NCBI RefSeq assembly: GCF_030845175.1
Contig: NZ_CP132542.1
Location: 3,631,501-3,695,500 of the forward strand
Reading direction: 5' to 3'
Length of the DNA: 64,000 nt
From: Coralliovum pocilloporae
GTDB lineage: Bacteria > Pseudomonadota > Alphaproteobacteria > Rhizobiales > Cohaesibacteraceae
Shown here: in pieces, positions 9,796-19,029 of the stretch
Position numbering within the stretch: the first letter of the stretch is position 1
How the letters are laid out: each line of letters begins with the position of its first letter
Made by a program: the position numbers and the translations under genes
Notes under the pieces: generated by a model
Database searches by the model: none
What the model was told of the DNA's origin: nothing
Seen by the model: only the letters and a program-made list of their open reading frames with translations

Positions 9796-10530
9796 ATGGC
9801 ATTTGAGACAGATCCGCTGTTCCGGGATGACGCCTATCTGAGGAGCTGTGAGGCCACTGTTGCAGCCGTGAACGAGCGGAACGGCATCATTCTGGATCGC
9901 ACGATCTTCTATGCAACCGGCGGCGGGCAGCCAGGAGACACCGGCGAGCTGGAACTGGCCGACGGAACCCGCATTGCTATCGCAACCACCGTTTACGGCG
10001 AGGACAAATCAGAGATTGTCCATGTTCCTGCTTCCGACGAGCACATGCCAAAGGCAGGTGACAAGGTTGTCGTCCATGTGAACTGGGCCCAGCGCTATGA
10101 CAGGATGCGGATGCACACAGCTCTGCACCTCCTGTCAGCCATTCTCCCCTACCCGGTCACCGGCGGACAGATTGGTGATGGCAGCGGGCGACTTGATTTC
10201 GATGTCCCCGAAGCCACCCTGGACAAGGCGGACATTACCGAAAAGCTGATGGCCCTTGTCAACGGTGCTCATGAGACAGCAACCCGCTGGATTACCGATG
10301 AAGAGCTTGAGGCCAATCCGGGGCTCGTGAAAACCATGAGCGTCAAGCCTCCGATGGGTTCGGGCAAGGTGCGCCTTGTTTCCATTGGCAATGACAGTGT
10401 CGACCTGCAGCCATGCGGTGGCACCCATGTGGCGAATACGCAGGAAATCAGCGATATCTACGTCTCCAAGATCGAAAAGAAGGGACGGCAGAACCGACGG
10501 GTCCGCCTTACCTTTGGCACACCTGCCTGA
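9796..10530 (+). CDS. Alanyl-tRNA editing protein (AlaX-like)
   Basis: Stand-alone trans-editing domain related to the AlaRS editing domain; it deacylates mischarged Ser- or Gly-tRNA(Ala). 244 residues. The zinc-site residues are present: His107 and His111 (HTALH) and Cys207 and His211 (CGGTH). An N-terminal stretch with GGGQPGDTG is the usual glycine-rich motif of AlaX type II. It starts 1 bp after the cysK stop and is followed 32 bp later by sseA, implying co-transcription with sulfur genes. The annotation threonyl/alanyl-tRNA synthetase SAD-domain protein would be equivalent. Confidence 0.9.
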   Translation: MAFETDPLFRDDAYLRSCEATVAAVNERNGIILDRTIFYATGGGQPGDTGELELADGTRIAIATTVYGEDKSEIVHVPASDEHMPKAGDKVVVHVNWAQRYDRMRMHTALHLLSAILPYPVTGGQIGDGSGRLDFDVPEATLDKADITEKLMALVNGAHETATRWITDEELEANPGLVKTMSVKPPMGSGKVRLVSIGNDSVDLQPCGGTHVANTQEISDIYVSKIEKKGRQNRRVRLTFGTPA

Positions 10531-10562
10531 CAGATTGACAAACCCTAGAGGAAGCAGCCGGT

Positions 10563-11414
10563 ATGACATCACGCGACCAGAACCTCGTTTCAACCGAATG
10601 GCTTGAAGATCATCTGGACGCTCCGGATGTGATCATTCTGGATGCATCATGGTATCTGCCGACCGAGGAGCGCGACGCTCAGGCGGAGTATCGACAGGAG
10701 CACATCCCTGGCGCAGTCTTCTTTGACATTGACGCGCACAGTGACCGCAGCTCCGATCTGCCGCATATGCTGCCAAACACCGTTGCCTTCTCAAGTGCCA
10801 TGCGAAAGCTGGGCGTCGGCGATGGCCAGAAAATCGTGATCTATGATGGCGCAGGTCTTTTCTCCGCAGCACGCGTCTGGTGGACCTTCAAGACCATGGG
10901 CGCATCGGATGTTGTTGTTCTTGATGGCGGTCTGCCGAAGTGGAAGGCCGAAGGCCGGGCACTGGACAGTGGCACTGAGAAGAAGATGGAACGCCATTTC
11001 ACAGCCCGCCTTGATCATGGCCGCGTTCGGGATCTGGGAGAAATGAAACGGAACGTGGAAACCACCCGGGAGCAGGTCATCGATGCCCGCCCCGCAGCCC
11101 GTTTCAAAGGCGAGGCAGCGGAGCCACGACCAAATACACGTTCCGGCCATATGCCAGGCAGCATCAACATACCCTTCAACCTGCTTCTTGATGACCAGCG
11201 TTGCTTCAAATCAAACGCAGATATCAAAGCGGTCTTTGATGGTGCGGGCGTTGACTTGTCCAGGCCGATCACGGCCTCCTGCGGGTCTGGTGTCACTGCC
11301 GCGGTTCTGGCTTTGGGGCTGGAGCTCATCGGGATCGATTCCTACGGGCTTTACGACGGCTCCTGGAGCGAATGGGGACAGGACAACCTCGATACACCGG
11401 TCGTCACCGGATAG
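10563..11414 (+). CDS. sseA: 3-mercaptopyruvate sulfurtransferase
   Basis: Two tandem rhodanese domains, 283 residues. The active-site loop CGSGVTA contains catalytic Cys240; CG(S/T)GVT is the signature that separates mercaptopyruvate sulfurtransferase from thiosulfate rhodanese. It transfers sulfane sulfur from 3-mercaptopyruvate, a product of cysteine catabolism, to thiols or cyanide. Co-directional and closely spaced with cysK and the tRNA-editing gene; together with the SqrR-like repressor upstream this is a small sulfur-metabolism neighbourhood. Confidence 0.93.
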   Translation: MTSRDQNLVSTEWLEDHLDAPDVIILDASWYLPTEERDAQAEYRQEHIPGAVFFDIDAHSDRSSDLPHMLPNTVAFSSAMRKLGVGDGQKIVIYDGAGLFSAARVWWTFKTMGASDVVVLDGGLPKWKAEGRALDSGTEKKMERHFTARLDHGRVRDLGEMKRNVETTREQVIDARPAARFKGEAAEPRPNTRSGHMPGSINIPFNLLLDDQRCFKSNADIKAVFDGAGVDLSRPITASCGSGVTAAVLALGLELIGIDSYGLYDGSWSEWGQDNLDTPVVTG

Positions 11415-11433
11415 CCCCGAAGGGCGGAACAGG

Positions 11434-12084
11434 ATGGAAGGCATGCGGCGAAGGCTCAGATCATACCTGGCAGTGGCGCTTGCTTCTCTTCTGCCCGGCG
11501 CTGCAATGGCCCAGGTTCTGACCAGCGATCAGATTTTCAATCGGCTCAATACGCCCGTTGAGGTCCATGTGGACCTGTTTGATGACCGTCTCTATTCCGC
11601 AGACGATATCAAACGGGACTGGCGCATCCGGCGGCATCTGCCCAATGTGAATCTGAACACCATCAATTTCGAATTCAATTCCAGCAGCATCCCCCGTGAA
11701 GAGCGCAGAAAGCTAAGACGACTGGCACGCGCACTGGACCGTTTCCTTCTGCGCAATCCAGACGAGGTCTTTCTGATCGAAGGACATACGGACGCAGTGG
11801 GCGATGCCCATTACAATCGCGAACTTTCAGAGGACCGGGCTTATCAGGTTCGCCGCGTCCTTGTGGAGTTTTTCGACATCCCGCCCTACGCGCTTGAGAC
11901 GGCAGGTTATGGCGAGGAGTTTCTGCTGATCCAGACCGGCGACGAAGACTGGCGCAACCGCCGCGTCACCGTTCGACGTCTGACAGAGATCGTCTCGCGC
12001 TCCCTCTCCCGCCCGGACAGGCTGGACGATGACACAATCTACGATCTGGACGACATCCCCAGATCCAGCGTGACGGTGGATTAG
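11434..12084 (+). CDS. OmpA-family peptidoglycan-associated protein
   Basis: 216-residue exported protein. The signal peptide ends near AMAQ (residue 25). The C-terminal OmpA-like domain has INFEFNSSSIP, LIEGHTDAVGDAHYN and LSEDRAYQVRRVL, the usual peptidoglycan-binding motif order. The middle is short and there is no beta-barrel, so it is a periplasmic anchor rather than a porin. ATG 11434 is used, with an alternative ATG three codons later. It lies 20 bp after sseA and ends before a bidirectional terminator. Confidence 0.85.
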   Translation: MEGMRRRLRSYLAVALASLLPGAAMAQVLTSDQIFNRLNTPVEVHVDLFDDRLYSADDIKRDWRIRRHLPNVNLNTINFEFNSSSIPREERRKLRRLARALDRFLLRNPDEVFLIEGHTDAVGDAHYNRELSEDRAYQVRRVLVEFFDIPPYALETAGYGEEFLLIQTGDEDWRNRRVTVRRLTEIVSRSLSRPDRLDDDTIYDLDDIPRSSVTVD

Positions 12085-12103
12085 CAACTCTTCCCATACA
12101 TAC

Positions 12104-12131
12104 AAAAAGGCGGCCCGGAAGCCGCCTTTCT
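12104..12131. terminator. Bidirectional terminator between the OmpA-like gene and aapP
   Basis: Stem GGCGGC / GCCGCC (12109-12114, 12121-12126) with A5 on the left and a T-rich right flank, between two convergent genes. Confidence 0.75.
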
Positions 12132-12156
12132 ATCTCGGGAACAGAGCCTGCTATGA

Positions 12157-12954
12157 TTAGTGCAGGATCTGGCTGAGGAACAGTTTCGTCCGCTCGTGCT
12201 GCGGATTGGTGAAGAACTCTTCCGGCTCGTTCTGCTCAACAATCTGGCCTGCATCCATGAAGATCACCCGGTTGGCCACCTGGCGTGCAAAGCCCATCTC
12301 GTGGGTCACACACAACATGGTCATGCCATCTTCCGCCAGACCAACCATGGTCTCCAGCACTTCCTTGATCATCTCAGGATCAAGTGCTGATGTCGGCTCA
12401 TCAAACAGCATGATGCGCGGGTTCATGCAGAGCGAGCGGGCAATGGCCACACGCTGCTGCTGACCACCGGAAAGCTGACCTGGATATTTCAGTGCCTGCT
12501 CAGGAATTTTCACCCGCTCAAGGAAATGCATCGCGATTTCCTCGGCTTCCTTCTTCGGCATCTTGCGCACCCAGATCGGCGCCAGGGTGCAGTTTTCCAG
12601 AATGGTCAGATGCGGGAACAGGTTAAAGTGCTGGAACACCATCCCCACTTCCCGGCGCACTTCATCAATCTTCTTGAGGTCAGAGCTCAGCTCGATACCG
12701 TCAACGACGATCTTGCCTTCCTGATGTTCCTCAAGACGGTTGATGCAGCGGATCATGGTGGATTTACCCGAACCGGATGGCCCGGCGATCACAATACGCT
12801 CGCCCTTCTGAACTTTGAGGTTGATATCTTTCAGAACGTGGAACTCACCGTACCACTTGTTCATGCCGGTAATTTCAATGGCGACCTCATCAGACACGTG
12901 CATCTTGGCACGGTTGGCGTGAAGGTCTTTTGCGTCTACTGCATTCTCAGACAT
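12157..12954 (-). CDS. aapP: General L-amino-acid ABC transporter ATPase AapP
   Basis: 265-residue nucleotide-binding subunit. Walker [10 protein letters not shown], signature [15 protein letters not shown], and Walker [14 protein letters not shown] are all intact. Polar-amino-acid importer type (HisP/GlnQ), with a roughly 30-residue N-terminal extension typical of AapP. Last gene of the leftward aapJQMP operon; it energises uptake of a broad range of L-amino acids through AapQ and AapM. Confidence 0.95.
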   Translation of the reverse strand: MSENAVDAKDLHANRAKMHVSDEVAIEITGMNKWYGEFHVLKDINLKVQKGERIVIAGPSGSGKSTMIRCINRLEEHQEGKIVVDGIELSSDLKKIDEVRREVGMVFQHFNLFPHLTILENCTLAPIWVRKMPKKEAEEIAMHFLERVKIPEQALKYPGQLSGGQQQRVAIARSLCMNPRIMLFDEPTSALDPEMIKEVLETMVGLAEDGMTMLCVTHEMGFARQVANRVIFMDAGQIVEQNEPEEFFTNPQHERTKLFLSQILH

Positions 12955-12975
12955 GATTTTTCCTTTGCAGCACGA

Positions 12976-14103
12976 TTAGCGTTTGTGGCCGGTGTCGAGC
13001 TTCCGCTCCAGATACATGGAGTATCGGGACATCGGGAAACAACACAGGAAGAAGAACAGCGCAACGAAGCCATAAAGCTCCACCACAATACCGTTCCACG
13101 CCTGATCGGCACGAATGGGAGTGATGATACCGAGCGGATCGAGAAGACCGATCACGGACACAAGGGTTGTATCCTTGTAGAGACCGATAAACGTGTTCAC
13201 GATACCCGGGATCGAAATCTTGAGCGCTTGCGGCATGATGATCAGCCGCGTTGCCTGCCAGTAGTTGAGGCCGAGAGCATCAGCCGCCTCGTACTGGCCT
13301 TTTGGCAGAGCAGCGAGACCGCCGCGGATCACTTCCGCCATATAGGCTGAAGCAAACAGCGTCACCATGATCAGAACACGCAGGATGATGTCAAACGTTG
13401 TGCCCGGTGGCAGGAAGTAGTTCAACAGAGTTGACGCCACAAACAGCAGGGTGATCAGCGGAACGCCACGGATGAACTCGATAAAGCCCACACAGATCGC
13501 TTTGATGAAGATCAGGTTCGACTGACGGCCAAGCGCCAGAAGAATTCCTATCGGCAGTGACATGGTAATGCCGGTCACACCGATGATCACCGTCAGCAGG
13601 AAACCGCCAAACCGGTCCGAAGCCACAGGTTCCAGTCCCAGGCCGCCCCACAGCAGGAAGAAGGCCACGATCGGATAGGCAAGCGAGAACAGCAGAAGCG
13701 GTTTTCTGAACGGCACATGCTCAAACAGAACAGGTGCAATTGCCACAACCATCAGGATGAAGGCCAGATTAGGCCGCCAGCGCAGATGTTCCGGATAGAA
13801 GCCATAGATAAACTGCGGCAAACGCTCGTTGATCACAGCGAGGCAGGCACCTTCGCGGGAAATCTCCCGGCACTGCTTCAGGGAATCGGCATTCCAGACC
13901 GACTTGAACAGAAGCCAGTCAGCAATACCCGGAAGTGTCCAGGCCAGAAACAGCAAGGACAGAAGGGTCAAGGCCGAGTTCAATGGCGATGAAAAGAGGT
14001 TGGCACGTGCCCATCCCACAAAGCCGGTCGTATTGGCCGGTGCCGGCCGCGCTGGCAGATCCTCTTTGGCGATATAGTGAATGCTGGAGTGTGTATCTGT
14101 CAT
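12976..14103 (-). CDS. aapM: General L-amino-acid ABC transporter permease AapM
   Basis: 375-residue inner-membrane permease. Hydrophobic segments alternate along the protein, and the coupling loop EAADALGLNYWQATRLIIMPQALK, the EAA motif, lies near residue 280. ATG 14103 (MTDTHSS...) is chosen over an upstream in-frame codon because it overlaps the neighbouring stop region in the usual coupled manner; aapQ ends at 14105. It pairs with AapQ to form the membrane channel. Confidence 0.94.
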   Translation of the reverse strand: MTDTHSSIHYIAKEDLPARPAPANTTGFVGWARANLFSSPLNSALTLLSLLFLAWTLPGIADWLLFKSVWNADSLKQCREISREGACLAVINERLPQFIYGFYPEHLRWRPNLAFILMVVAIAPVLFEHVPFRKPLLLFSLAYPIVAFFLLWGGLGLEPVASDRFGGFLLTVIIGVTGITMSLPIGILLALGRQSNLIFIKAICVGFIEFIRGVPLITLLFVASTLLNYFLPPGTTFDIILRVLIMVTLFASAYMAEVIRGGLAALPKGQYEAADALGLNYWQATRLIIMPQALKISIPGIVNTFIGLYKDTTLVSVIGLLDPLGIITPIRADQAWNGIVVELYGFVALFFFLCCFPMSRYSMYLERKLDTGHKR

Positions 14104-14104
14104 A

Positions 14105-15304
14105 TCAACGCTCCACCAGTTTGACACGTTCATTATACATGTTCATCACCCCGGAGATCGTCAGGGAAATCAACAGATAGAACGCCATCAGCAAAAGGAT
14201 ACATTCCATCTCACGACCGGTCTGGTTCAGGGTGATGCCACCCAGAGTGCCTGTCGCATCCATGTATCCGACCGCAATCGCCAGAGACGAGTTCTTGGTC
14301 AGGTTGAGATACTGGCTGATCAGCGGTGGAATGATAACCCGAAGAGCCTGCGGCAGGATAACCAGGTTCATCGTCCTTTTCGGGCGAAGTCCCAACGCAT
14401 ATGCCGCCTCGGTCTGTCCATGGCTAACGGCAAGAATACCAGCACGGACGTTCTCGGCAATAAAGGCACCAGTATAGACAGAAAGAGCCAGCCACAGAGC
14501 AACAAGCGAGTTTCTCGCGTGAAGACCACCTTTGTAGTTGAAGCCCTTCAATTCCGGATATTCAAGGCTGATCGGTGAGCCCATTGCAAAGAAAGTCAAC
14601 AGGGCCGGCACAATCAGAATACCAAGTGAAATCCACAGCGTCGGCAACTGCTGCCCCGTCGCCATCTGTCGTTGCTTCGCCCACCGTCTGAACACGACCG
14701 TTGCAACAATCGCAATCAGCAGAACAATACCGACAACTCCAGAACCATTCTCGTAGACAAAGGACGGAATGTAGAAACCACGGTTTGTCGGAACAAGAGC
14801 TCCGCCAAGCATGGCTTCTGCCTGACGCGGTGCAGGAAGCACTTCAATGAAGATCGCGTACCAGAGCAGAATCTGGATAAGCAGCGGGATATTCCGGGTG
14901 CCCTCGATATAAACCGCCATAAGACGGGATACGATCCAGTTCTTGGACAGGCGTAGAACACCTGCTGCCACCCCGATAAAGGTTGCTGCAATACATCCGA
15001 GAATAGCAATCAGCAGAGTATTGAGAATACCGACCAGAGCCGCTTTCCAATGTGGAGAACGTGAGGTGTATTCGATCAAACGCTGATTGATATCATAAGA
15101 TGCCGGGTCTTTTAGAAACCCGAAATTGAAGTCTTTTCCAAGGGCTTCCAGATTCTGGATCGTATTACTGATCAGCCAGGCGAAAACCAGCATGAAAATG
15201 AAAAGCGCGATAACCTGAATGGTCGTGGACCTGTATCGCGTATCGGACAGGAGCATACCAATCCGAAACGCCTCGCTATTGGAAGGCGTAGCAGCAACAC
15301 TCAT
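14105..15304 (-). CDS. aapQ: General L-amino-acid ABC transporter permease AapQ
   Basis: 399-residue permease with a long N-terminal periplasmic part, a feature of AapQ/BztB. The EAA-like loop TEAAYALGLRPKRTMNLVILPQALR lies near residue 310. It is separated from aapJ by 186 bp that contain a strong hairpin, which would let the binding protein be made in excess of the permeases. Confidence 0.94.
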   Translation of the reverse strand: MSVAATPSNSEAFRIGMLLSDTRYRSTTIQVIALFIFMLVFAWLISNTIQNLEALGKDFNFGFLKDPASYDINQRLIEYTSRSPHWKAALVGILNTLLIAILGCIAATFIGVAAGVLRLSKNWIVSRLMAVYIEGTRNIPLLIQILLWYAIFIEVLPAPRQAEAMLGGALVPTNRGFYIPSFVYENGSGVVGIVLLIAIVATVVFRRWAKQRQMATGQQLPTLWISLGILIVPALLTFFAMGSPISLEYPELKGFNYKGGLHARNSLVALWLALSVYTGAFIAENVRAGILAVSHGQTEAAYALGLRPKRTMNLVILPQALRVIIPPLISQYLNLTKNSSLAIAVGYMDATGTLGGITLNQTGREMECILLLMAFYLLISLTISGVMNMYNERVKLVER

Positions 15305-15438
15305 AGGAATGTCCGCCTTTGTCTGAACACATCGGGGAACAGAGATGTGGTTTCCCGCCCCGGCAGTGCGATAAAACCAATCCGGAGGAGCCGCACCGTT
15401 TTGTGATGCTCGTCAAAACTCCGGCATTTGTTATGACA

Positions 15439-15468
15439 GGAGCGCGCCTCGTTTACGAAACGCGCTCC
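15439..15468 (-). promoter_or_regulatory. Stem-loop between aapJ and aapQ
   Basis: GGAGCGCG (15439-15446) pairs perfectly with CGCGCTCC (15461-15468), with an inner TCGT/ACGA stem. There is no long T-run, so it is more likely an mRNA-stabilising or partial-termination structure that sets the binding protein to permease ratio than a full terminator. Confidence 0.6.
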
Positions 15469-15490
15469 CGAGTTCGCCTAACTCATCCGA

Positions 15491-16510
15491 TCAACGGAAC
15501 GGAGGAGAATACAGCAGACCACCTTTGGTCCACTGAGCGTTCAGACCACGCTCAAGACCAATATCGGTGTTCTTGCCGAGATTGGTCTCGAACAGCTCAC
15601 CATAGTTGCCGCCAGCTTTAATGGCATGCACAGCCCAGTCTTTGCTCAGACCAAGCATTGCACCATACTCACCTTCATTGCCGAGCAGACGGTTGATCTC
15701 AGGGTCTTTTGTACCCTTAGCCATTTCTTCGACATTGGCAGCAGTCACGCCTTTTTCCTCGGCGATGATCAGCGCGTTGAGAACCCAACGTGCGATATCA
15801 CCCCACTGGTCGTCACCATGACGGGTCAACGGGCCGAGCGGCTCTTTCGAAATGATTTCCGGAAGAACAACGTGGTCAGCCGGATTTTCGAAGGTTGCGC
15901 GTGTCGCAGCCAAGCCAGATGCATCGGTGGTGTACACGTCACATGCATTGGCAAGATAGTTCTGCTGAGCTTCAGCATTGGTTTCAATCGGAACCGGCTC
16001 ATATTCCATGTTATTGGCACGGAAGTAATCAGCCAGGTTCAGCTCGGTGGTTGTGCCGGTCTGGATACAAACCGTAGCACCGCTCAGCTCAAGCGCTGAA
16101 GCAACGCCGAGAGATTTGCGAACCATGAAGCCCTGACCGTCATAATAGTTGACGCCAGCAAATGTGAACTTCAGATCGACGTCGCGGCTATAGGTCCATG
16201 TCGTGTTCCGAGCCAGCAGATCGATTTCACCGGATGCAAGAGCGGTAAAACGTGTTTTGCCGGTCGTCGGGGTGAATTTAACAGCTTTGGCATCGCCAAA
16301 AACAGCGGCAGCAACCGCCCGGCAAACGCCAACGTCAAAACCCTGCCACTCACCCTTGTCGTCGGTGAATGCGAAACCGGCGAGGCCGGTTGTGACACCA
16401 CACTGAAGGTGACCTTTAGCCTTAACATCATCAAGCGTTGCCGCTGACGCTGCCGTACCCATCACACCCAGGGAGGCGCCCAGGACCAACGGAAGAATCT
16501 TCTTATTCAT
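15491..16510 (-). CDS. aapJ: General L-amino-acid ABC transporter substrate-binding protein AapJ
   Basis: 339-residue periplasmic binding protein. Signal peptide with cleavage predicted after ASA near residue 23. The family-3 binding-protein signature is GFDVGVCRAVAAAVFGD near residue 58. It is the first gene of aapJQMP. The 244 bp separating it from the divergent cystathionine lyase presumably hold both promoters; no confident operator was recognised there. Confidence 0.95.
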   Translation of the reverse strand: MNKKILPLVLGASLGVMGTAASAATLDDVKAKGHLQCGVTTGLAGFAFTDDKGEWQGFDVGVCRAVAAAVFGDAKAVKFTPTTGKTRFTALASGEIDLLARNTTWTYSRDVDLKFTFAGVNYYDGQGFMVRKSLGVASALELSGATVCIQTGTTTELNLADYFRANNMEYEPVPIETNAEAQQNYLANACDVYTTDASGLAATRATFENPADHVVLPEIISKEPLGPLTRHGDDQWGDIARWVLNALIIAEEKGVTAANVEEMAKGTKDPEINRLLGNEGEYGAMLGLSKDWAVHAIKAGGNYGELFETNLGKNTDIGLERGLNAQWTKGGLLYSPPFR

Positions 16511-16754
16511 GATGCAGCCTTTTTCTATTGCCCTACAGGAAATGTCACTGAAGGCGCACTAAGGCCGTAAAAATGAGAATACACGCGATTTCCTCCTCGC
16601 TTATTTGTTTTCTCTTTGGCAAATTGCCTGAGCCCGGTTTGCCCGTGACCATCGCATCAGAAAGAATTCTGCTCTGCTGGTCAAGTGCTTGAGGGAATAA
16701 ATTAGTATTTCGTAGAGTATGGTCGACTGCACACCCGCAAAACAGAAGAATCTT

Positions 16755-17945
16755 ATGATGAAAAGTTCAAATGACAAAGAATCTTCGGCATCACACCCGG
16801 AGACGCTGTTAACAACCCTTGGCCGTGACCCCCACAATTTCCACGGATTTGTTAATCCGCCGGTCGTTCATGCGTCGACAGTTCTGTATGCAGATGCGGA
16901 TACATTTTTCTCCAAGAATCAAACCTATTCCTATGCAAGACGCGGCACACCCACATCAGATGCCCTCGAGCAGGCGCTCACCGTTCTGGAAGGTGCTGCC
17001 GGTACTGTGCTGACCCCTTCAGGTCTTTCTGCCTGCTCAACGGCTATCCTGTCTGTGGTGTCCGCAGGTGATCATCTGCTGGTTGTCGACACGATCTATC
17101 AGCCCACCCGTCACTTCTGTGAAACGGTTCTCAAACGCATGGGTGTGGAGACAACCTACTATGATCCGGCGCTTGGTGAGGATATTGCCAGCCTGTTCAA
17201 GCCGAATACCAAAGCCATCTTTACCGAAGCTCCAGGATCCCAAACCTTCGAGATGCAGGACATCAAGGCGGTTACCCGTGCGGCCCGTAACCACGATATC
17301 TTTGTGCTGATGGACAACACCTGGGCGACACCGCTGTTCTTCCAGCCGATCAAGCATGGAGTTGATCTCTCCATTCAGGCAGGCACGAAATATATTGTTG
17401 GCCATTCTGATGTGATGCTCGGCACCATTGCTGCGAGTGAGCGCGCCTGGCCTCTCCTGCAGGAAACGCATGGCAATATGGGCCTTTGCGCCGGGCCTGA
17501 CGACATTTACCTGGCCCTGCGCGGCCTCAGGACGATGGGAACACGCCTCAAGCAGCACCAGACCAATGCTCTTGAGATGGCTCGCTGGCTTGAAGGCCAC
17601 GCCGAGGTTGCCCGAGTCCTTCACCCGGGCCTTGAAAGCAATCCGGGGCACGAACTCTGGAAGAGGGATTTCACCGGCGCGTCCGGCCTGTTCGGCATCA
17701 TCCTGCAGCCTGGCTCGATTAACGCTGTAAAAGCCTTCCTTGACGCACTCACCCTCTACGGCATGGGTTATTCCTGGGGCGGTTTTGAAAGCCTGGCCAT
17801 CTATGCAAATCCGTCGTCCTACAGAACGGCAACAAAATGGGAAGCTGAAGGTCCCCTTATCCGCCTTCATATCGGCCTTGAACATTTTGACGATCTGAAA
17901 GCTGACCTAGAAAACGGCCTGAAGGCCTACGCAGCAGCACGATAA
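16755..17945 (+). CDS. metC: Cystathionine beta-lyase
   Basis: Cys/Met-metabolism PLP enzyme (gamma family), 396 residues from the ATG at 16755. It cleaves cystathionine to homocysteine, pyruvate and ammonia. The PLP lysine lies in SIQAGTKYIVGHSD, the aspartate holding the pyridine nitrogen in LMDNTWATPL, and the YSRxGxPT-type motif as YSYARRGTPT. An in-frame ATG at 16719 would add 12 residues; 16755 is preferred because AGAAG precedes it and family N-termini are short. It is divergent from aapJ and ends at a strong terminator. Confidence 0.9.
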   Translation: MMKSSNDKESSASHPETLLTTLGRDPHNFHGFVNPPVVHASTVLYADADTFFSKNQTYSYARRGTPTSDALEQALTVLEGAAGTVLTPSGLSACSTAILSVVSAGDHLLVVDTIYQPTRHFCETVLKRMGVETTYYDPALGEDIASLFKPNTKAIFTEAPGSQTFEMQDIKAVTRAARNHDIFVLMDNTWATPLFFQPIKHGVDLSIQAGTKYIVGHSDVMLGTIAASERAWPLLQETHGNMGLCAGPDDIYLALRGLRTMGTRLKQHQTNALEMARWLEGHAEVARVLHPGLESNPGHELWKRDFTGASGLFGIILQPGSINAVKAFLDALTLYGMGYSWGGFESLAIYANPSSYRTATKWEAEGPLIRLHIGLEHFDDLKADLENGLKAYAAAR

Positions 17946-17946
17946 C

Positions 17947-17986
17947 AAAAAGGGCGTGTCCTGTATTTCAAGGACACGCCCTTTTT
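17947..17986. terminator. Strong bidirectional terminator
   Basis: Perfect inverted repeat AAAAAGGGCGTGTCCT / AGGACACGCCCTTTTT around an 8-base loop. It stops metC on the + strand and shields the tRNA-Arg gene that starts 4 bp beyond. Confidence 0.92.
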
Positions 17987-17989
17987 GAA

Positions 17990-18066
17990 TGGCGACTCCG
18001 GCAGGATTCGAACCTGCGACCATCGGCTTAGAAGGCCGGTGCTCTATCCAGCTGAGCTACGGAGCC
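17990..18066 (-). tRNA. tRNA-Arg (TCT)
   Basis: 77-nt cloverleaf on the minus strand: acceptor GGCTCCG/CGGAGTC, anticodon loop CTTCTAA with TCT, T-arm CAGGTTCGAATCCTG, CCA encoded. Confidence 0.96.
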
Positions 18067-18104
18067 GAACCGGTAAAACCGGGCAGCGGTTTAGAAGATG
18101 CACA

Positions 18105-18428
18105 CTAGTGCGTCCAGTTCCCATCCACACGGTTGAATTTGAAATTGTCAGAATAGGCGACCTGACGGCGCTTGCGTTCCTTGGGCTCCGTCACACGATA
18201 TGGCAGATCATTCCGCTCGGCGTAGGAGATAGCGTCTTCACGCGTCTCGAATGAAAGACGAACCTGCTGGTTCATATCGGTGGAAGATGTCCAGCCCATG
18301 AGTGGCTCTACCGATTTGGCAGAGGATGGTTCGAACTCAACAACCCATCGCTGGGTTTTGGCCTGACCGGACTGCATGGCTGTTTTGGCCGGACGGTAGA
18401 TGCGGACAGCGCCTGTGCTCATAGCCAT
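18105..18428 (-). CDS. NDUFS4-like NADH-ubiquinone oxidoreductase accessory protein
   Basis: 107-residue protein of the ETC complex I subunit region family, homologous to mitochondrial NDUFS4 and found in alphaproteobacterial complex I. Recognisable stretches are VRIYRPAKTAMQSGQAKTQRW at the start, MGWTSSTDMNQQVRLSFETREDAISYAE in the middle and a basic C-terminus ending in NFKFNRVDGNWTH. Start taken at ATG 18428; an ATG two codons later is possible. It sits alone between tRNA-Arg and tRNA-Pro, the three being co-directional. Confidence 0.93.
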   Translation of the reverse strand: MAMSTGAVRIYRPAKTAMQSGQAKTQRWVVEFEPSSAKSVEPLMGWTSSTDMNQQVRLSFETREDAISYAERNDLPYRVTEPKERKRRQVAYSDNFKFNRVDGNWTH

Positions 18429-18460
18429 ATGCCTTTCGCTTGTCTTACCGCCGGAGATCA

Positions 18461-18537
<77 letters not shown>

Positions 18538-18650
18538 TAACCGTGACCTTCGGCGAACCTTCTATGCGTACCATAACCAAAAGGCAAGAGGGTAAAAACC
18601 AAATCCTCAGGTTTTTTCCACATATGGTTCAAAGTCGTTTTTATCAGCTC

Positions 18651-18916
18651 AGGGTCAAGACTCATTGCTCATGCCCATTCTGTTCATCAGGGAAATTCAT
18701 AATGGGTAGAAACAAGAGCGCAGGACAGGTAGACCCTATTCAAGCTGTTGTTTGTGGTCAGGCTGAACTTCCCTGATGAACCCGATGGGCGGGGGCATTT
18801 TACCGCCCGGCTTTGTTGGAGATCCTTGAAAACCAGAAGGTTTCCTGCGGACCTCCGCCGCGTCGGACGAAAAAATGACTACCGCAGAATGGACGTGAGC
18901 AATGAGTCTTGACCCT
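18651..18916. mobile_element. Putative 266-bp non-autonomous (MITE-like) element
   Basis: The ends AGGGTCAAGACTCATTGCTCA (18651-18671) and its exact reverse complement (18896-18916) form 21-bp perfect terminal inverted repeats. A second pair, TTCATCAGGGA near 18682 and CCCTGATGAA near 18771, is nested inside. No transposase frame fits in 266 bp and no clear target-site duplication is visible. It lies in the otherwise gene-free 18538-19029 stretch downstream of tRNA-Pro. The origin as a transposon derivative is an inference from the ends. Confidence 0.55.
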
Positions 18917-19029
18917 AAAACCGTCCTTCCCCCTTCGCTACGCGCAATACGAGTTCATGCTTTGTTAGTCGCCGATCATTATTATACCACCTCAGGCACA
19001 GATGTTATTCTACACTAAGGTAGACAACC

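Noticed and set aside
8316..9797. 493-codon open frame on the minus strand across the M15-like and cysK genes
   Set aside because: It is antisense to two genes with clear family motifs; its translation resembles nothing and arises from GC-rich codon bias.
16511..16754. SAM riboswitch before metC
   Set aside because: No SAM-II or SAM/SAH consensus could be matched; the region appears to be an ordinary divergent promoter.
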